DNA of 64,000 bases from an uncultured Paracoccus sp. Lineage in GTDB: Bacteria > Pseudomonadota > Alphaproteobacteria > Rhodobacterales > Rhodobacteraceae. The translations under genes and the position numbers were made by a program. Below the pieces are notes generated by a model. It was not told the DNA's origin and made no database searches. It saw only the letters and a list, made by a program, of their open reading frames with translations. The stretch lies in contig NZ_CANKWH010000012.1 of assembly GCF_947487305.1 (NCBI RefSeq), positions 62,001 to 126,000 of the forward strand, written 5' to 3'. Numbering within the stretch: position 1 is the stretch's first letter; every line of letters begins with the position of its first letter. Shown piece by piece: positions 29,739-38,900 of the stretch.

Positions 29739-31511
29739 TCAGGGCGCCAGTTGCTCGTAATCCAGCATCATGTAGCGCGCGGGTTCGTTCTTCTTCTCGC
29801 TGCCCTCGTCACTCATGATCAACAGGCGCGGTTCTCCGGCGAAGGTGATCGAGTCGATGGATTCGACGTTGTTCAGGTTGATGATGTCGGGCAGGGCGAT
29901 CGGTTCGGGGCGAACACTCGGCGCGCCCGACCATGACCAGAGCTGCGAGTAGCGGTTGCCCTCGTAGCCCTCGATCTCGTTCACCATCAGGAAGCTGCCG
30001 AGGATCGGGTCGAAACTCAGCGCGCGGATGCCGCCGCCTTGCAGATCCAGAAGCACCGGCGGGCCAAAGCGCGGCGCGGCGCCGTCGTCGAAGATCTGGT
30101 CGGGATTCTCGATGGCGATGATGATCGAGCGGTCATTCGCCAGAGGCCCGCGCAGGCCGAGATAGAGATGGCCGCTCTGGTGGACATAGGCCAGCCCCTC
30201 GATGTTCAGCTCGTCGAAATCGGGTTCCTCGCCCAGTTCGGCGGCCAGTGCCTCGGTCACGACCGGGTCGCTGGCCAGCGCATTGCGCAGTTGCGTGACG
30301 CTGCGGATCTCGCCGACGCTGCTACCCGAGACGCGGAAGCGCAGCAGCTGTTCGCGGTCGGGATTGCGCTCGCCCTTGTTGGTCAGCGAATGTGAGGTGA
30401 TGGCATAGACGCGATCCTGCGCGTCGATGGTCAGCCCCTCGAGATCGTTCAGCTGCCGCCCGAAGCTGCGGGCCATGCGCAGCCCGGTGGCCCTGTCCTC
30501 GCTGAGGCTGCCATCCTCGGACAGCGTCAGCAGGTTCATCGCCCGCGTGGCCTCGTCCTCGACCACGAGGATCCGGCCATCCGAGAGCTGCTGGACGGCC
30601 GAAGGCTCGTAGATCGCTTCGAAGGAACCGATGCCAAGATTGCGCAAGCGCACGATATTCTCGCTGCTCGAATTGCCGATGAGGGCGATGACCCCCTTGA
30701 GTCCGATGAAGGTGACGACAGAGGCCAGAAGCCCCCAGCGGAAACTGGTATAGGAGAGGTTCAAGAGCCGGAACTTGCGGTCAGCGACGGCACCCAGCCA
30801 ATAGAGCTGATCGCTCATCCGGTAATAGACCTGCTCGCGGTCGCGCATCAGCGCCTGCATCCGCGACCAGTATTCCTCGCGCGTCAGCCGCACGCGATCC
30901 TCGTAGATCAGCACGTTCAGATCCTCGCTCGGCGCGGGTTCCTGCGCCACCAGAACCCGCGCGCGCAGGTCGCGCAGCCGGGCACGGCGCGCGGCCACGT
31001 CGCGCATCCAGCCCCAGACGGCGCCAATCAGGTCGGCGCGCTCGGGCGAGGCCGAGAGCAGCGCGAAGATGATCGAGACGGCGGCGGTGAACATGAAGAC
31101 GCCGGCGGGCAGCAGGAAGGCGGGCGAGGAGGCGAAGATGAAGGCGCCCGAGATCATCAGCGCCGAGATGATGAACCCATTGAGCGAGATCATGATATTG
31201 GCCTTGGTCGCAGCCAGGGCGATGGTGTCCAGTTCCGCCCGATAGGCGTTGCGGAACATCGTCTCGACCGCCTTGTTCGACCCAAGCATCTCGGGTTCGG
31301 CCTTGTCCTTCTTGCCCTTCTTTCCCTTCTTCGGGGAACCGGCGTCATGACCGTTCGCGGCCATCGCGGCAGGGCCGGGTTCGGGATCCGACAGCGTCAG
31401 GGCGGGATGATCACCATCATCAGTCTCGGCGCTGATGCTGGTGATGTCCTGTCGGGACAGGTCGGTCTTCTGACCGTCTTCCGCCGATCGGTCCTTCTTC
31501 TTTTTCGCCAT
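29739..31511 (-). CDS. Membrane fusion protein: Pycsar-effector-like DUF5706 segment plus DUF3616 propeller
   Basis: A 590-residue protein with three parts. Residues 1-80 are a hydrophilic, Lys-rich tail (KKKKDRS, KKGKKGKKDK). Residues 80-280 resemble DUF5706, the membrane domain of Pycsar effectors: helix AYRAELDTIALAATKANIMISLNGFIIS, membrane segments at about 105-127, 131-152 and 257-278, and an Arg-rich loop of about 100 residues between the second and third. Residues 285-590 resemble DUF3616, a beta-propeller: SFEAIYEPSAV, LEGLTIDAQDRVYAITSHSLTNKGERNPDREQLLRF, NIEGLAYVHQSGHLYLGLRGPL, GGGIRALSFDP. Positive-inside reasoning puts the tail and loop in the cytoplasm and the propeller in the periplasm. 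No nucleotide cyclase is adjacent. Role unknown. Confidence 0.7.
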   Translation of the reverse strand: MAKKKKDRSAEDGQKTDLSRQDITSISAETDDGDHPALTLSDPEPGPAAMAANGHDAGSPKKGKKGKKDKAEPEMLGSNKAVETMFRNAYRAELDTIALAATKANIMISLNGFIISALMISGAFIFASSPAFLLPAGVFMFTAAVSIIFALLSASPERADLIGAVWGWMRDVAARRARLRDLRARVLVAQEPAPSEDLNVLIYEDRVRLTREEYWSRMQALMRDREQVYYRMSDQLYWLGAVADRKFRLLNLSYTSFRWGLLASVVTFIGLKGVIALIGNSSSENIVRLRNLGIGSFEAIYEPSAVQQLSDGRILVVEDEATRAMNLLTLSEDGSLSEDRATGLRMARSFGRQLNDLEGLTIDAQDRVYAITSHSLTNKGERNPDREQLLRFRVSGSSVGEIRSVTQLRNALASDPVVTEALAAELGEEPDFDELNIEGLAYVHQSGHLYLGLRGPLANDRSIIIAIENPDQIFDDGAAPRFGPPVLLDLQGGGIRALSFDPILGSFLMVNEIEGYEGNRYSQLWSWSGAPSVRPEPIALPDIINLNNVESIDSITFAGEPRLLIMSDEGSEKKNEPARYMMLDYEQLAP

Positions 31512-31589
31512 CTCTTTCCCCTTGCGCCACGACCTGACGGCCCGTCCAAGGACAGCGCAGCGCGACTGCGACCGCCGAGCGTCACATCG

Positions 31590-31607
31590 GTGTCAGTGAA
31601 CTGACAC
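31590..31607. promoter_or_regulatory. Inverted repeat upstream of the membrane fusion gene
   Basis: GTGTCAG-TGAA-CTGACAC, a perfect 7-base dyad, 79 bases before the start codon at 31511. It could be an operator or a small hairpin; it lacks a T-run. Confidence 0.4.
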
Positions 31608-31720
31608 AGTCACTATTCCCGAGAACGCCTCTGGTTCCCCAGAAATGATGAAATCAGACATTTGGTGCAAGCCGATGCGCGGAATCACGTACAAACGGTG
31701 CAAGCAATTGCAGATGCTGC

Positions 31721-31751
31721 AAAAAATTTGGCGACCCCGGTTGCCGGTCGC
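31721..31751 (-). terminator. Terminator of the IscR-type gene
   Basis: On the minus strand GCGACC (31751-31746) pairs with GGTCGC (31736-31731), followed by CAAATTTTTT, 8 bases past the stop. Confidence 0.75.
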
Positions 31752-31758
31752 GGGTGGG

Positions 31759-32217
31759 TCAGTCGTCCACGACGCTGAAGAGGCGCGGCAGGGCCGGGCA
31801 GGGCAGCAACTGGTTCTTCGCCACGTCCGCCAGCGTGTGGTTGTGCAGGAACACGTAGACATGGGCCGAAAGGCTCTCCCACAGCCGGTTCGACAGGGTC
31901 TGCGCGCGCGAGCCCGACACTCCGCCCGAGGCGCCGGCGCCCACATGCATGGCGCTGACGGTCTCGTCCACCGCCTCGAGCACTTCGGCGATGCGTATGG
32001 TCTCGGGGGTGCGGGCGAGGCGGTAGCCCCCGCCGGGGCCGCGCACGCTGTCGACCAGCCCGGCACGGCGCAGCCGGACGAAGAGCTGTTCCAGATAGGC
32101 CAGCGAGATGTCCTGACGCGCCGCGATCTCGGCCAGCGAGGTCAACTCGTCCGGCTTGGCGATGGCCAGATCGGTCAGCGCGATGATCGCGTAGCGCCCC
32201 TTGGTCGAGAGCTTCAT
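31759..32217 (-). CDS. iscR: Rrf2-family regulator, IscR type with a single cysteine
   Basis: A 152-residue winged-helix regulator of the Rrf2 family. MKLSTKGRYAIIALTDLAI, SLAYLEQLFVRLRRAGLVDSVRGPGGGYRLAR and IRIAEVLEAVDE match IscR closely, and the gene is placed as iscR is in Rhodobacteraceae. It has only one cysteine, C140 (LLPCPALP), instead of the three cysteines that bind [2Fe-2S] in E. coli IscR; a single-cysteine IscR is described in Rhodobacter sphaeroides, where it controls Fe-S assembly genes. iscS and suf genes are not in the window. It is divergent from a hydrolase gene. Confidence 0.85.
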   Translation of the reverse strand: MKLSTKGRYAIIALTDLAIAKPDELTSLAEIAARQDISLAYLEQLFVRLRRAGLVDSVRGPGGGYRLARTPETIRIAEVLEAVDETVSAMHVGAGASGGVSGSRAQTLSNRLWESLSAHVYVFLHNHTLADVAKNQLLPCPALPRLFSVVDD

Positions 32218-32245
32218 GTCGTTCCCCTGTCATTCGGGCCGCAGC

Positions 32246-32281
32246 GGATTTCTTGACGGCCCGCTTGGCGCTGCGCTATGC
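32246..32281 (+). promoter_or_regulatory. Promoter toward the hydrolase, with 13-base repeat
   Basis: GGATTTCTTGACG (32246-32258) contains the -35 TTGACG (32253-32258). CTATGC (32276-32281) is 17 bases on. The same 13-mer occurs inverted at 32354-32366. Confidence 0.6.
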
Positions 32282-32330
32282 CGCAGATGCCCTGTTCTTG
32301 CGCTTTCGGCGCCGCAGCACCAGATAGTGT

Positions 32331-32366
32331 GGTCTAGAGCCCGACCGCTTTTGCGTCAAGAAATCC
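32331..32366 (-). promoter_or_regulatory. Promoter toward iscR, with 13-base repeat
   Basis: On the minus strand GGATTTCTTGACG (32366-32354) contains the -35 TTGACG. TAGACC (32336-32331) is 17 bases on. The two promoters point at each other, so their transcripts overlap by roughly 35 bases. Confidence 0.6.
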
Positions 32367-32385
32367 CTGTCCGTGAAGGAAGCCC

Positions 32386-33048
32386 ATGCCCGAGTTGATT
32401 TTTCCCGGCCCCGAAGGCCGTCTGGAAGGCCGCTATCACCCGCAGCCGGGCAAGCCCGACGCGCCCATCGCCATCGTGCTGCATCCGCATCCGCAATATG
32501 GCGGGACGATGAACAACCGGGTGGTCTATAACCTGCATTACGCCTTCTACAACATGGGCTTCACCGTGATGCGGTTCAATTTCCGCGGTGTGGGCCGGTC
32601 GCAGGGCGAATTCGATCAGGGCATCGGCGAATTGTCCGACGCCGCCTCGGCGCTGGATTATCTGCAGGCGATGAACCCCAACTCCAAGCATTGCTGGGTC
32701 GCGGGCTTCAGCTTTGGCGCCTGGATCGGGATGCAGCTTCTGATGCGCCGCCCCGAGATCACCGGCTTCATCTCGGTCGCGCCGCAGGCCAATGTCTATG
32801 ATTTCAGCTTCCTCGCGCCGTGCCCCTCGTCGGGCCTGATCGTGAACGGCACTGCCGACCGCGTGGCGCCGCCCAAGGACACCCATTCGCTGGTCGGCAA
32901 GCTGCGCGAGCAGAAGGGCATCACCGTCACCCACGAGGAAATCGAGGGCGCGGATCACTTCTTCCGCGATGACGAGGTGCATATGAAGCCTATGATCGAT
33001 CTGGTGCAGACCTATGTGCGGCGGCGGTTGACCGAGACCAGCCGTTGA
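32386..33048 (+). CDS. Alpha/beta hydrolase
   Basis: A 220-residue cytoplasmic hydrolase. It begins ELIFPGPEGRLEGRYHP, then IAIVLHPHPQYGGTMNNRVVYNLHYAFYNMGFTVMRFNFRGVGRSQGEFDQGIGE. The nucleophile elbow is GFSFGAW (GxSxG). The acid is in NGTADRVAP and the histidine in EGADHFF. This family (often labelled dienelactone hydrolase-like) recurs between iscR and Fe-S assembly genes in Rhodobacteraceae; its substrate is unknown. Its stop overlaps the next start (TTGA). Confidence 0.88.
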   Translation: MPELIFPGPEGRLEGRYHPQPGKPDAPIAIVLHPHPQYGGTMNNRVVYNLHYAFYNMGFTVMRFNFRGVGRSQGEFDQGIGELSDAASALDYLQAMNPNSKHCWVAGFSFGAWIGMQLLMRRPEITGFISVAPQANVYDFSFLAPCPSSGLIVNGTADRVAPPKDTHSLVGKLREQKGITVTHEEIEGADHFFRDDEVHMKPMIDLVQTYVRRRLTETSR

Positions 33049-34202
33049 GCCTGACGGCCGAGGCGCGGCTGGATCGGCAGTTCGCCTTTCTGGTCGAGGC
33101 CGACCGGCTGAAATCGGTCCTGCGGGCCAATGTGCTCTTGGACCTGTCGCGGCCCGAGAACAGCGCCGAGCACAGCTGGCATGTGGCGCTGTATGCGCTG
33201 GCCTTCGGCGCGAGCGACCGGGCCATTGCCATGCTGCTCCTGCACGATCTGGTCGAGATCGACACCGGCGATCACCCGATCCATCTGGCCCATGATCCCG
33301 AGGCGCTGCGCATGGCCGAGGCGCGCGCGGCCGAGCGGATTTTCGGGCTCTCGCCGGATGGCGCGGACCTTCTGGCGCTGTGGCAGGAATTCGAGGCTGG
33401 GGTTTCGCCCGACGCGGCCATGGCCAAGCGCATGGATCACAGCCAGCCGCTGTTCCAGGTGCTGATGGCCCCTGACCCTTTGCCGGACCATGTGCAGATC
33501 GTGCGCGACAACCTGTCGGGCGGGCGCGCGGCGCGACTGCAGGCCGAATGGCCCGAGGCGATGGCGCTGGCGCAGGCGCTGATCGACGGGCAGGCGCTGC
33601 CCGAGGGTGATCTGGCGGCGCGGCTGAGGTTTCTGGCCGAGGCCGACCAGCTGAAATCGGTCTATCGCGCCAATACCCTGATCGATGCCTCGCGCCCCGA
33701 GAACAGCGGCGAGCACAGCTGGCATCTGGCGCTCTATGCCCTCGTGCTGGCCGATCAGGCAGGGCCGGGCGTCGAGATCGGCCGGGTGATCCGGATGCTG
33801 CTCATTCATGATCTGGTCGAGATCGACGTGGGTGACGTGCCGCTGCATTCGGCGGGCGGTCAGGCGCATGGCTCGGCGGAAATCCAGGTCGCGGAACTGG
33901 CCGCCGCGCGGCGGATATTCGGAATGCTGCCCGAGGGGCAGGGGGCCGGGTTGATGGCGCTCTGGCAGGAGTTCGAGGCGGCCGAGACGCCCGATGCGGT
34001 CTTTGCCAAATCGCTGGACCGCTGCCAGCCGGTGCTGCAGAACCTCGGCTCTGGCGGGGCGGGCTGGGTTGAGTATGACGTGACCTATGATCAGGTCGAG
34101 GCGCGGGTGGGCGAGAAGATCGCACGTGGCGCGCCGGTGGTCTGGGACTGGCTGCGCAAGCGGGTGCGGGACTATTTCGACAAGGCTGCTCCGCTGGCCT
34201 GA
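33045..34202 (+). CDS. Tandem HD-domain hydrolase (two YfbR/HDDC2-like copies)
   Basis: A 385-residue protein made of two copies of one HD domain of about 190 residues. Each repeats LKSV-RAN--LD-SRPENS-EHSWH-ALYAL, then the metal-binding HD in LLLHDLVEID and LLIHDLVEID, IFG LWQEFEA, and a third aspartate in AKRMDHSQPLF and AKSLDRCQPVL. Single-domain relatives are 5'-nucleotidases acting on dNMPs. Both copies keep the H, HD and D metal ligands. The start is TTG at 33045, inside the preceding stop. Substrate is inferred from family only. Confidence 0.87.
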   Translation: MSLTAEARLDRQFAFLVEADRLKSVLRANVLLDLSRPENSAEHSWHVALYALAFGASDRAIAMLLLHDLVEIDTGDHPIHLAHDPEALRMAEARAAERIFGLSPDGADLLALWQEFEAGVSPDAAMAKRMDHSQPLFQVLMAPDPLPDHVQIVRDNLSGGRAARLQAEWPEAMALAQALIDGQALPEGDLAARLRFLAEADQLKSVYRANTLIDASRPENSGEHSWHLALYALVLADQAGPGVEIGRVIRMLLIHDLVEIDVGDVPLHSAGGQAHGSAEIQVAELAAARRIFGMLPEGQGAGLMALWQEFEAAETPDAVFAKSLDRCQPVLQNLGSGGAGWVEYDVTYDQVEARVGEKIARGAPVVWDWLRKRVRDYFDKAAPLA

Positions 34203-34313
34203 AGCCGCGCGCCGGCGGTAGGAATAGAACGGCATACCATCGCATACCGTCTTTTCTTTCGGCGCGATTGCGGCTATGAGGCGGCAACTCGCATTCAATC
34301 GAAGGGACCACCC

Positions 34314-35525
34314 ATGTCGAAGATCAAGGTAGCAAACCCGGTCGTCGAGCTCGACGGCGACGAGATGACCCGGATCATCTGGGATTTCATCAAGCAGAAA
34401 CTCATCCTGCCCTATCTCGATGTCGACCTGAAATATTACGATCTGGGCATCGAGGAGCGTGACCGCACCGACGACCAGATCACCGTGGACGCCGCCGAAG
34501 CGATCAAGAAATACGGCGTCGGCGTGAAATGCGCGACCATCACCCCGGACGAGCAGCGGGTCGAGGAATTCGGCCTGAAGAAGATGTGGCGCAGCCCGAA
34601 CGGCACCATCCGCAACATCCTCGGCGGCGTGATCTTCCGCGAGCCGATCATCTGCAAGAACGTGCCGCGTCTGGTGCCGGGCTGGACCCAGCCGATCGTC
34701 GTCGGCCGTCACGCCTTCGGTGACCAGTATCGCGCCACCGATTTCCGCTTCCCCGGCAAGGGCAAGCTGACGATCAAGTTCGTCGGCGAGGATGGCGAGA
34801 CCATCGAGCACGAGGTGTTCCAGTCGCCGGGTTCGGGCGTGGCCATGGCCATGTACAACCTTGACGACTCGATCCGCGATTTCGCCCGCGCCAGCTTCAA
34901 CTATGGCCTGCAGCGGAACTATCCGGTCTATCTGTCGACCAAGAACACCATCCTGAAAGCCTATGACGGCCGCTTCAAGGATCTGTTCCAGGAGGTCTAT
35001 GACGCCGAATTCGCCGATGCCTTCAAGAAGGCCGGCATCTTCTACGAACACCGGCTGATCGACGACATGGTGGCCTCGGCGCTGAAATGGTCGGGCGGCT
35101 ATGTCTGGGCCTGCAAGAACTATGACGGTGACGTGCAGTCCGACATCGTGGCGCAGGGCTTTGGCTCGCTGGGTCTGATGACCTCGGTGCTGATGACGCC
35201 CGATGGCAAGATCGTCGAATCCGAGGCTGCGCATGGCACAGTGACGCGCCATTACCGCGAGCACCAGAAGGGCAATGCCACCTCGACCAACTCGATCGCC
35301 TCGATCTTCGCCTGGACCGGCGGTCTCAAGCACCGTGCCAAGCTGGACGGCAACGAGCAGCTGATGAAATTCGTCGAGACGCTGGAAAAGGTCACCGTGC
35401 AGGCCGTGGAAGATGGCTACATGACCAAGGACCTGGCGCTGCTGGTCGGTCCGGACCAGAAATGGCTGACCACCATGGGTTATCTGGAAAAGGTCGACGA
35501 ATATCTGAACAAGGCGCTGAACTGA
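34314..35525 (+). CDS. icd: Isocitrate dehydrogenase, NADP-dependent
   Basis: A 403-residue enzyme of the TCA cycle making 2-oxoglutarate and NADPH. It is of the homodimeric type shared with eukaryotes, not the E. coli type: start [53 protein letters not shown], substrate segment [28 protein letters not shown], and [31 protein letters not shown]. Ribosome site GAAGGGA precedes ATG. A single-gene unit closed by a terminator. Confidence 0.97.
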   Translation: MSKIKVANPVVELDGDEMTRIIWDFIKQKLILPYLDVDLKYYDLGIEERDRTDDQITVDAAEAIKKYGVGVKCATITPDEQRVEEFGLKKMWRSPNGTIRNILGGVIFREPIICKNVPRLVPGWTQPIVVGRHAFGDQYRATDFRFPGKGKLTIKFVGEDGETIEHEVFQSPGSGVAMAMYNLDDSIRDFARASFNYGLQRNYPVYLSTKNTILKAYDGRFKDLFQEVYDAEFADAFKKAGIFYEHRLIDDMVASALKWSGGYVWACKNYDGDVQSDIVAQGFGSLGLMTSVLMTPDGKIVESEAAHGTVTRHYREHQKGNATSTNSIASIFAWTGGLKHRAKLDGNEQLMKFVETLEKVTVQAVEDGYMTKDLALLVGPDQKWLTTMGYLEKVDEYLNKALN

Positions 35526-35550
35526 GGCGCCGAACTGACACGCTGAAACG

Positions 35551-35579
35551 AGGGCCGGGCGGTTTGCCCGGCCCTTTTT
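35551..35579 (+). terminator. Terminator of icd
   Basis: AGGGCCGGGC-GGTTT-GCCCGGCCCT, a perfect 10-base stem, then TTTT, 26 bases past the stop. Confidence 0.92.
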
Positions 35580-35960
35580 CATTGGGTCGGTGGCGACCCG
35601 TGACGGCTCGCGCTTCCTCTCTGGGTTGACGGGCCGCGCGCGCGGGGAGAGGCAAGCCGTCGCAAGGAAAAAGTGACAGCTTGATGCCGCGCACATAAGT
35701 TGACCGTAGGGAAGCCTGACTTCAGTCCATAGGCTGAATTTCGCCAACGATTCCGTTATGTCGTTCAACATGATGATTTGAAAATATTTTTTCTCTGACT
35801 CCTCGACGGGGAAAAACATGGACAGGCCCCTGTTCCCGCCGCATTGTTAACCAAGGTGGGAGGTCTCCAACACGGAACATGCGATGCCGGCTATTGGCCG
35901 ACAGTGGATGAGTCATGCCTTCTTAACCACTTAAAGTTGTTACACAGGGAGCGAGAAAAT
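35580..35960. other. Leader region of the metalloprotease gene
   Basis: About 380 bases without a gene, and more AT-rich than its surroundings past 35690. TTAACCAA lies at 35847-35854 and TTAACCAC followed directly by TTAA at 35923-35934. An imperfect 19-base palindrome TAACCACTT-A-AAGTTGTTA (35924-35942, one mismatch) ends 18 bases before the start codon. The TTAACC boxes resemble CtrA half sites. Confidence 0.5.
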
Positions 35961-38900
35961 ATGCCGTCACCGAATCAGACCGTCGAACAATGGTGGGTGA
36001 ACGATCAGACCCCGGACAATCCCTTTGGCAAGAGCGAGGATTACGATGCCTTCCTCGATTATCTCGGTGCGCTGCCGCGCAGCCTGACGCCGGCCATTGC
36101 AGCGAACCCGCTGCGGATCAATGTGACCGAGCTGAACGATCACCCCGACTACAAGGCGGCAGCCGTCGGTGCCCTGACGATGTGGTCCTCGGTCACGCCG
36201 CTCGAGTTCGAGATCGTCGATGACGCGGCGTGGAACCCCGCGACGGACTGGATGCGTGTGGTCAGCCCCGAGATCGGCGAGCCGAGTGACGGCAGCGCCT
36301 TTTCCAGCAACCGCTATGTCAGCGTCGGCCAGCGCTTCCACGATACCGAGCCGAACAAGACCGATATCGGCGGCTATGTCTTCGACAGCTTCATCCATGA
36401 ATTCGGCCATGAGTTCGGCTTGAACCATCCGGGCCTTTACAATTACAGTGGCCCCGGTGGCGTGCAGATCAACTATCTGAACAATGCCACCTGGACCTAT
36501 GACCGCCAACAATACAGCGTCATGTCCTATTTCGACGGCATCGACGTGGGCGAGGACAGCCGCTGGTCGGCTTCGACGCCGCTGACGGCAGATATCGAGG
36601 CGGTGATCCGCCGCTTCTTCTCGACCGTGGACGAGAACGGCGTGCGCACCTACCAGGTCATCAACCTGAATACCGGCGACAACCATTACGGCTTCAACAG
36701 CACGCAATATGGCTACGAGCTGACCGCCACCGGGATGCAGCACGACATCGGCTTCGTCATCCATGACACCGGCGGCAATGACACGATCGATTTCTCGGGC
36801 TCGACCCATGCGACGATCCTCGATCTGCGTGCCGGGCAGTTCTCCAGCGTCAACGGCCACAGCAACAACGTCTCGATCTTTGCCGGCCATAATGCCGACG
36901 AGACCGAGTATTACATCGAGAACGGCATCGGCAGCGACTATGCCGATATCCTGATCGGCAATGACGGCAACAACGTGCTGGACGGGCGCGGCGGTGCCGA
37001 CAGCATGGCCGGGAATGGCGGCGACGACACCTATATCATCGACTCGCGCGATGACGTGGTGCGCGAACTGGCCAATGGCGGGAACGACACCGTCATCATC
37101 ATGGACCGCTCGATCCGGATCCGGAACATCGCCAATGTCGAGAACATCATCTACGCCGATGCGACACCCACCGAGCCGGGCAATGGTGGTAGCACCAATC
37201 CGCCGGGCGGCGGCACCATCGGCAACCTCATCTTCGGCGACGCGGGCGACAACACCATCAACGCCGGTGCGGGCAGCAGCACGATCTTTGGCCTCGATGG
37301 CGATGACCTGCTGATCGGCGGCCGCGATACGCTGGCCAGCCGCGACATCAACAACACCATCCCGATCGCCGAGTTGGAGGACCAGACCGAGACCGACGAT
37401 GCCGCCGATGCTCTTTATGGCGGGCGTGGCAATGACACGCTGGTCGGCGGTGCCGGCAACGATACGCTGGATGGCGGCGAGGGCGATGACGTGCTGCGCG
37501 GTCAGGACGGGGTCGACGTGTTCCTCGGCGGCGCGGGGTCCGACACGGTCGATTACAGCACGGAAAGCCCGTTCCAGCTTCTGGTGAACCTGGAAACCAA
37601 TGTCGCCAGCGGCGGCACCGGTTCTGGCGATACCTTCTACAGCATCGAGAACCTGATCGGCTCGGATGACCGGATCGACCGCTTCATCGGCACTGCTGCG
37701 GCCAACCACTTCATCGGACGGGGCGGCGGCGATGTGTTCAACGGTCGGGCTGGCAACGATATCCTCGATGGCGGCAATGACGGCGACATCCTTTATGGCG
37801 AGGCCGGCAATGACACGCTGATCGGCGGCACTGGTCAGGATTACCTGGATGGCGGTGACGGGATCGACACCATCGTCTATTCCGGCAGCTCCGCCGGGGT
37901 GACGGTCGATCTGTTGAACGGCACGGCCAATGGCGGCGATGGTGACGGTCCGGTGCAGATCGTCGGGCGCGGCACGGTCATCCGCCACGACATCATCGCC
38001 AATGTCGAGAATGTCGTCGGCTCGCTTCACGATGACTACCTGATCGGCAATGGTCAGGCGAACAACCTCGCCGGCGGCTCGGGCGATGACCGCCTGACCG
38101 GTGGCGGCGGGGCGGATACGCTGAATGGGGGCGCGGGCAGCGACACGGCGGATTACGCCGACGCGACGCGCGGGGTCAATCTTGACCTCGGCCGTGCCAA
38201 GAATGCCGGGGATACCTATGTCTCGATCGAGAACCTTGCCGGATCGGGCTTCGATGACCGGTTGAAGGGCAATGGCTCCGCCAACGTTCTGACCGGGCAG
38301 GGCGGCGATGACAGGATCGACGGTGGCGGCGGCGATGATGTCCTGCAGGGCGATTTCGCCTACCAGGGCGAGCCGCTGCCGCGTCCGGGCATGGGCACCG
38401 GCTATGCCACCTTGGGGCCCGATGCGACCAACAACTCGATCGCGACCGCCTTCGACATCTCGAACAACTTCTCGCTGGCGGAAGATCCCGACATCTTCGA
38501 CTCGACCACGGTGCTGCACACCACCGTCAATGCCACCGGCAACGGCCAGGGCGGCTATTACCGCATCGACCTGGCGGCCGGCACGGTCATCACCATCGAT
38601 ATCGACCACATTGCCGATCCCGACATCCATGACAGCTGGGTCAGGCTTCTGGACAGCGACGGCAATATCGTCGCCGAGAATGACGATGGCGGCGGTGACC
38701 CCGGTTCGTCCAGTGGCCGGGATTCGAGCACGGTCTTTGTCGTCGAGGAAACCGGTACCTACTACATCCTCGAAGGCGAGTGGAATCCCACCGCCCCGGG
38801 TAGTGGTTGGTCGGAGGCCGTGCCGGCAGGCTCAACCTACGAGCTGAACGTCTCGGTCGACTTCCCGCCGGCCCCGGCCGAGCCGGGCGAGGCCGGGGAC

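Noticed and set aside
29739-31511. Complete Pycsar defence operon
   Set aside because: No uridylate/cytidylate cyclase or other defence gene is adjacent; only an effector-like membrane domain is seen.
35967-38630. An 887-codon minus-strand frame opposite the metalloprotease
   Set aside because: Codon-bias shadow of the RTX repeats on the other strand; composition (Val/Ile/Asp/Ala-rich repeats) is that of reversed RTX codons.
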